A stretch of 64,000 bases of DNA from assembly GCA_038243395.1 (NCBI GenBank), contig JBBSRC010000001.1, positions 1 through 64,000 on the forward strand. Direction: 5' to 3'. Under the pieces are notes generated by a model. The model had not been told where the DNA came from, did not search any database, and worked only from the letters and a program-made list of their open reading frames with translations. Positions 60,928-64,000 of the stretch are shown here, one piece after another. The translations under genes and the position numbers were made by a program. The stretch comes from Gelidibacter sp038243395 (GTDB lineage Bacteria > Bacteroidota > Bacteroidia > Flavobacteriales > Flavobacteriaceae). Every line of letters starts with the position of its first letter. Positions within the stretch are counted from its first letter, which is position 1.

Positions 60928-61680
60928 TTATATATATCCTTTGAAATGCTCTAACAACTTATTATTATTATCATTTTGATTATTTATCTTCCACAACGGA
61001 TCAATATTATGAATCTCGTTTATAAGCTTTATGCCAATGTTCTTTATAATAATGCGTTCTATATTGTTTTTTGCCAAATTTCCTGTAATCCAAATATCAT
61101 CAACCATGAAATTACTACTAATTATGTCATCATTGAAAATGTTTTCGTCAAAGAATTTTATGCGATAAGCGGCTCCCCACGTGCCAGTAATGATATCAAC
61201 TTTTAATGGTTTTCTCGTAGGCGCTCCAAAATACTTATCGCTCGAAGAATAATTTAATTTATCTTTTAATATACGACCTCTGTAACCGATAGCCTTGTCT
61301 GGATGCTTTTTTGCGTATTTCAATAAGTTATTTAAGAATTTTGGAGGATAGTATACGTCGTCGTCCACAGTAACAACTAGACATTCCTTATTGTTCCACT
61401 CTTGTTTTAGGGTGTAATACAATTTAGTAAAGGGGCCGACATCATCGCAAAATTTAATTTCTATTGGCAAATTTTTTATAAAATCCGGTATAATGGTTTC
61501 TTGATGGATTCTTTTATAAGTTTTTGGTAACCATAATATAATGCTATCCGGTTTAAAAGTTTGTTTGCAGATGGATTCTACCATGGGTTTTATTTCTCCG
61601 ATACGCGAAGGAATCGTGGTAAAACTGACAATTACTTTTATAGGCTTTTTGTCGAAAATAGCCCTTATTCTATCGATCAT
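60928..61680 (-). CDS. glycosyltransferase (GT-A type), opposite strand
   Basis: A 250-aa protein: KVIVSFTTIPSRIGEIKPMVESICKQTFKPDSIILWLP, then ECLVVTVDDDVYYPPKFLNNLLKYA with the DDD motif, and DIITGTWGAAYRIKFF. This resembles glycosyltransferases encoded in other surface polysaccharide loci. It is the only leftward gene among the assembly enzymes, with its start facing a 190-bp AT-rich gap, so it is transcribed separately and may have come in later. Confidence 0.75.
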   Translation of the reverse strand: MIDRIRAIFDKKPIKVIVSFTTIPSRIGEIKPMVESICKQTFKPDSIILWLPKTYKRIHQETIIPDFIKNLPIEIKFCDDVGPFTKLYYTLKQEWNNKECLVVTVDDDVYYPPKFLNNLLKYAKKHPDKAIGYRGRILKDKLNYSSSDKYFGAPTRKPLKVDIITGTWGAAYRIKFFDENIFNDDIISSNFMVDDIWITGNLAKNNIERIIIKNIGIKLINEIHNIDPLWKINNQNDNNNKLLEHFKGYI

Positions 61681-61870
61681 TCTTCTAATTTGTAAGTGTG
61701 TTCATCTTAAAAGTTAGATTAACAAATTTAATTTAAATTATTGTTAATCTCTCACTCTTTTAGAATTCCGGAACATTCATAAATATACATTTAGATTTTT
61801 GTTAAACTCATTAAAGCTTATATATTTGAGATTCATTATAACATATTAAAAACTGTAGTCTACAATTTGC

Positions 61871-62803
61871 ATGGGTCTAAGTATCATTACACCACATTAT
61901 AACGATTTTGATGGACTAAAACGAATCTACAGTTGTTTAATGGCGCAGACCAATGTGAATTGGGAGTGGATTATTGTTGATGATTTTTCAGATAAAGCTG
62001 TGCTTTTCGGAATTGAAAACTGGAAAAAAGACATTGACGATCATAGGATGCGATTTATAGAAAGCACGCATAAGTCTAATGCTTCAGTGTGTAGAAACAA
62101 AGGTATTGAGGTCGCATTATTTGATAACTTGGTTTTTTTAGATGCTGACGACTATATTGCAAATGATTTTGTTGTCAATCGTAATATTAAATTTAAGGAA
62201 TTTGCAATTTTTCCTAACTTCAATATTGTTGATTCACATGGAATAAATATCAAGAGACAGCTAAAAAGTACACAAGGTTTATTAAATAGTTATCTGTCGG
62301 CTCAATTTTTATGGCAAACGACATGTGTCCTATGGAATAAGGAGTTTTTAAAAGAAATCGGAAAATTTGATGAGACCTTGCATCGTTTGCAGGACGTTGA
62401 ACTATTTATAAGGGCTTTATTTATCAGTACCCGGTTTAAGATTATAGACAATAAGGTTGATTTTTATTACTACGCAAAACCCATCAGCCAAAGAATACAT
62501 ATTGTTAAGGAAGCAACTACATCAGTCAATTATCTGATTACAAAGATAGACGATAATTATGAGTTGAGTTCACAAAAGCATTCATTGATAAAGGGGTATT
62601 ACTATGCATGTGCAAAAGGCTTACACCGTTCCAGAAACAGAAACGAAGTTGACCTTGTCAAGGAAAGTCTTAAGTTGTTTTTTAAAAAGAATTTTATAAA
62701 TGCGTTCGAATATATAATTGGATATATATTTCTGTTTCTATACCAATACCATATAATTTCAAATTCTTTATTTTTAAGGTTAAACAGATATTTTTTTAAA
62801 TAG
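61871..62803 (+). CDS. glycosyltransferase family 2
   Basis: A 310-aa GT-A enzyme: LSIITPHYNDFDGLKRIYSCLMAQTNVNWEWIIVDDFSD, then NASVCRNKGIEVA and FLDADDYI (near residue 95), and LHRLQDVELFIRALF, a typical acceptor-side motif. The C-terminal 40 residues are hydrophobic (FEYIIGYIFLFLYQYHIIS), so it may associate with the membrane. Its divergent partner is the leftward glycosyltransferase gene. Confidence 0.87.
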   Translation: MGLSIITPHYNDFDGLKRIYSCLMAQTNVNWEWIIVDDFSDKAVLFGIENWKKDIDDHRMRFIESTHKSNASVCRNKGIEVALFDNLVFLDADDYIANDFVVNRNIKFKEFAIFPNFNIVDSHGINIKRQLKSTQGLLNSYLSAQFLWQTTCVLWNKEFLKEIGKFDETLHRLQDVELFIRALFISTRFKIIDNKVDFYYYAKPISQRIHIVKEATTSVNYLITKIDDNYELSSQKHSLIKGYYYACAKGLHRSRNRNEVDLVKESLKLFFKKNFINAFEYIIGYIFLFLYQYHIISNSLFLRLNRYFFK

Positions 62804-62919
62804 GATAGCTTCAATATGACATGTAAACTACGTAATTCTTCTAACTTCCTTATTTTTATTATCCTATGTTACGGTAAGCTTCTTAATGCTTTATATAGAA
62901 ATCCTATTAATGCCCACCT

Positions 62920-63837
62920 ATGACAAAAGTTTCTGTTATATTACCTATTTACAATGGCGCAAAAACGCTTTCAATAACTATGGAAAGTTTGGTGGCGCAA
63001 ACCTATAATGATTTTGAAGTTGTAGCCTGTATTGATGGTAGTACCGATGATTCCGAACATATTTTAAAACAATATGCCTTAAAATTTAATAAACTCACTA
63101 TCCTCAAGAATAAAATTAATAGAGGGCTGGGACCAACAATGAACAGGTTAGTTAGCAAAGCTAAAGGAGAATATATCGCTATAGCTGAACAGGATGACTA
63201 TTATTATCCTGAGCGATTGCAATTGCAAGTCGAAATGTTAGATAAAGACCCAGCGATAGGACTGGTGTCTGGCATAGCAGAGTTTTGGGATGGCGTGCAT
63301 GTAAATGGTAAATTTCCGGGAATTTTAGTTCATGGCAAACAATATCCTAAAGATGTTGAGATGTTTATGTTGAATTATAAACATCAAATAAAAGTGGTAA
63401 ATAGCTGTATGATGTTTCGGAAATCCGTTCATATAGATAACGGTTTGTACTTTACCCAACATTATCCTAGTATAAGTGTTGATTGGACTTATATTTTGAG
63501 ATTTTCGCTTCTTTCAGAAATCTATGGGTTAAATCAAGTATTGGTGCGTTTGGATCGTCGTCCTGAAAGAAATTCAGTCACTTCGAATAAACCTAAACAG
63601 TTTAAAGCCACTAGAGAATTATTACGGGCTTTTGCCTATGAATATCCACTTATCATAAAGAATGAAGATTATAACTATGCCATGAGAACCCAATATATAA
63701 TGGAAATTAATTCAAAACCTGGAATAGCATATCTCATATCTTGGCTGCATTATTATGTAAAATATCCTTTTGAAAAGCGCTATATGGAGAGCATAAAAAA
63801 AAGACTATTGATGAAAAAGAAAATTTATTTTAACTGA
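62920..63837 (+). CDS. glycosyltransferase family 2
   Basis: A 305-aa GT-A enzyme: VSVILPIYNGAKTLSITMESLVAQTYNDFEVVACIDGSTDDSEHIL, then GLGPTMNRLVSKAKGEYIAIAEQDDYYYPERLQLQVEML with the QDD motif, and the SVDWTYILRFSLL stretch. It belongs to the capsule assembly set. The next gene begins four bases after its stop. Confidence 0.88.
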   Translation: MTKVSVILPIYNGAKTLSITMESLVAQTYNDFEVVACIDGSTDDSEHILKQYALKFNKLTILKNKINRGLGPTMNRLVSKAKGEYIAIAEQDDYYYPERLQLQVEMLDKDPAIGLVSGIAEFWDGVHVNGKFPGILVHGKQYPKDVEMFMLNYKHQIKVVNSCMMFRKSVHIDNGLYFTQHYPSISVDWTYILRFSLLSEIYGLNQVLVRLDRRPERNSVTSNKPKQFKATRELLRAFAYEYPLIIKNEDYNYAMRTQYIMEINSKPGIAYLISWLHYYVKYPFEKRYMESIKKRLLMKKKIYFN

Positions 63838-63841
63838 AATC

Positions 63842-64000
63842 ATGAATTTTTTAAAGCAATATGTTGTCGGTTTACTTGATATCTATCGGAAAGGCAAAAA
63901 AATTCATTTAGATGATTATTTTAAAAAAACTGATCAATTATCTACTTTAGAGAATTTGAAAACTCCGAGACGAACTTATATCATCAATTATTTCATATCA
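63842..64000 (+). CDS. partial CDS at window edge
   Basis: ATG 63842 opens a frame that runs to the end of the window (53 codons): MNFLKQYVVGLLDIYRKGKKIHLDDYF followed by KTPRRTYIINYFIS. It starts four bases after the glycosyltransferase stop, so it belongs to the same transcript. Too short to assign; another capsule enzyme is likely. Confidence 0.6.
   Translation, partial: MNFLKQYVVGLLDIYRKGKKIHLDDYFKKTDQLSTLENLKTPRRTYIINYFIS

Overview
The window looks like a chromosomal segment of a marine-type Flavobacteriaceae (Bacteroidota) genome. The DNA is AT-rich. Lipoproteins carry short lipoboxes followed by Asn/Asp/Ser, Shine-Dalgarno signals are mostly absent, and the clearest promoters fit the Bacteroidota pattern TTTG-(18 to 20)-TAnnTTTG (for example 9420-9451 and 44395-44424). 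Gene content agrees: an alpha-2-macroglobulin giant protein, an S9B dipeptidyl peptidase, heterodimeric methylmalonyl-CoA mutase, a PspC/GIN-domain module and a Wza/Wzc capsule locus. Species cannot be named from the sequence.

1-11.8 kb: housekeeping and envelope genes (alpha-2-macroglobulin, TPR protein, a Mur ligase of the Mpl type, an SlyD-like FKBP, a dipeptidyl peptidase IV). 11.98-17.39 kb: a small decayed integrative element in the 3' end of a tRNA-Pro(TGG) gene. It is bounded by a 17-bp direct repeat and carries a Fic protein, two unknown genes and a tyrosine integrase killed by one nonsense codon and two frameshifts. 17.4-24.2 kb: PQQ-type sugar dehydrogenase with its cytochrome c, then udk, a DivIC/FtsB-like gene, mutA and mutB; the two mutase genes are separated by a broken antitoxin-like gene.

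24.3-32.1 kb: aldehyde dehydrogenase, a run of small stress/envelope genes (YtxH, holin-like, DUF2383, DUF1328, a tiny lipoprotein), a dead AraC regulator, a catalytically degenerate SRAP-like protein, an ArsC-fold protein and trxB. 32.1-40 kb: an oxidoreductase remnant, a PadR/PspC/GIN module, DUF4870, DUF4442 and oxyR, which is divergent from a dps pseudogene. 40-44 kb: LolD-type ATPase, methyltransferase, ABC-F protein.

44.4-64 kb: a capsule or exopolysaccharide locus. Wza and Wzc-type export proteins, an initiating sugar transferase and a TviB/TviC-like pair (probably making a UDP-HexNAc uronic acid) are followed by Wzm/Wzt ABC export and a series of glycosyltransferases and an FkbM methyltransferase. 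Carrying both Wza/Wzc and Wzm/Wzt suggests ABC-dependent export with a Wza-type outer-membrane exit. The locus is interrupted between the TviC-like gene and wzm by an accessory patch: a DUF559 nuclease gene between two structured ~210-bp direct repeats, then a three-gene toxin / XRE antitoxin / SecB-like chaperone (TAC) operon with its own palindromic operator candidate. A second, smaller insertion between wzm and wzt is a four-helix-bundle (Avd/IVP-like) gene flanked by short tandem repeats, one of which ends directly at the wzt start codon.

The most interesting points are the TAC operon as a probable chaperone-controlled, possibly anti-phage, toxin system with an unrecognised toxin; the DUF559-repeat unit as a possible mobile or homing element; and the fossil tRNA-Pro island.
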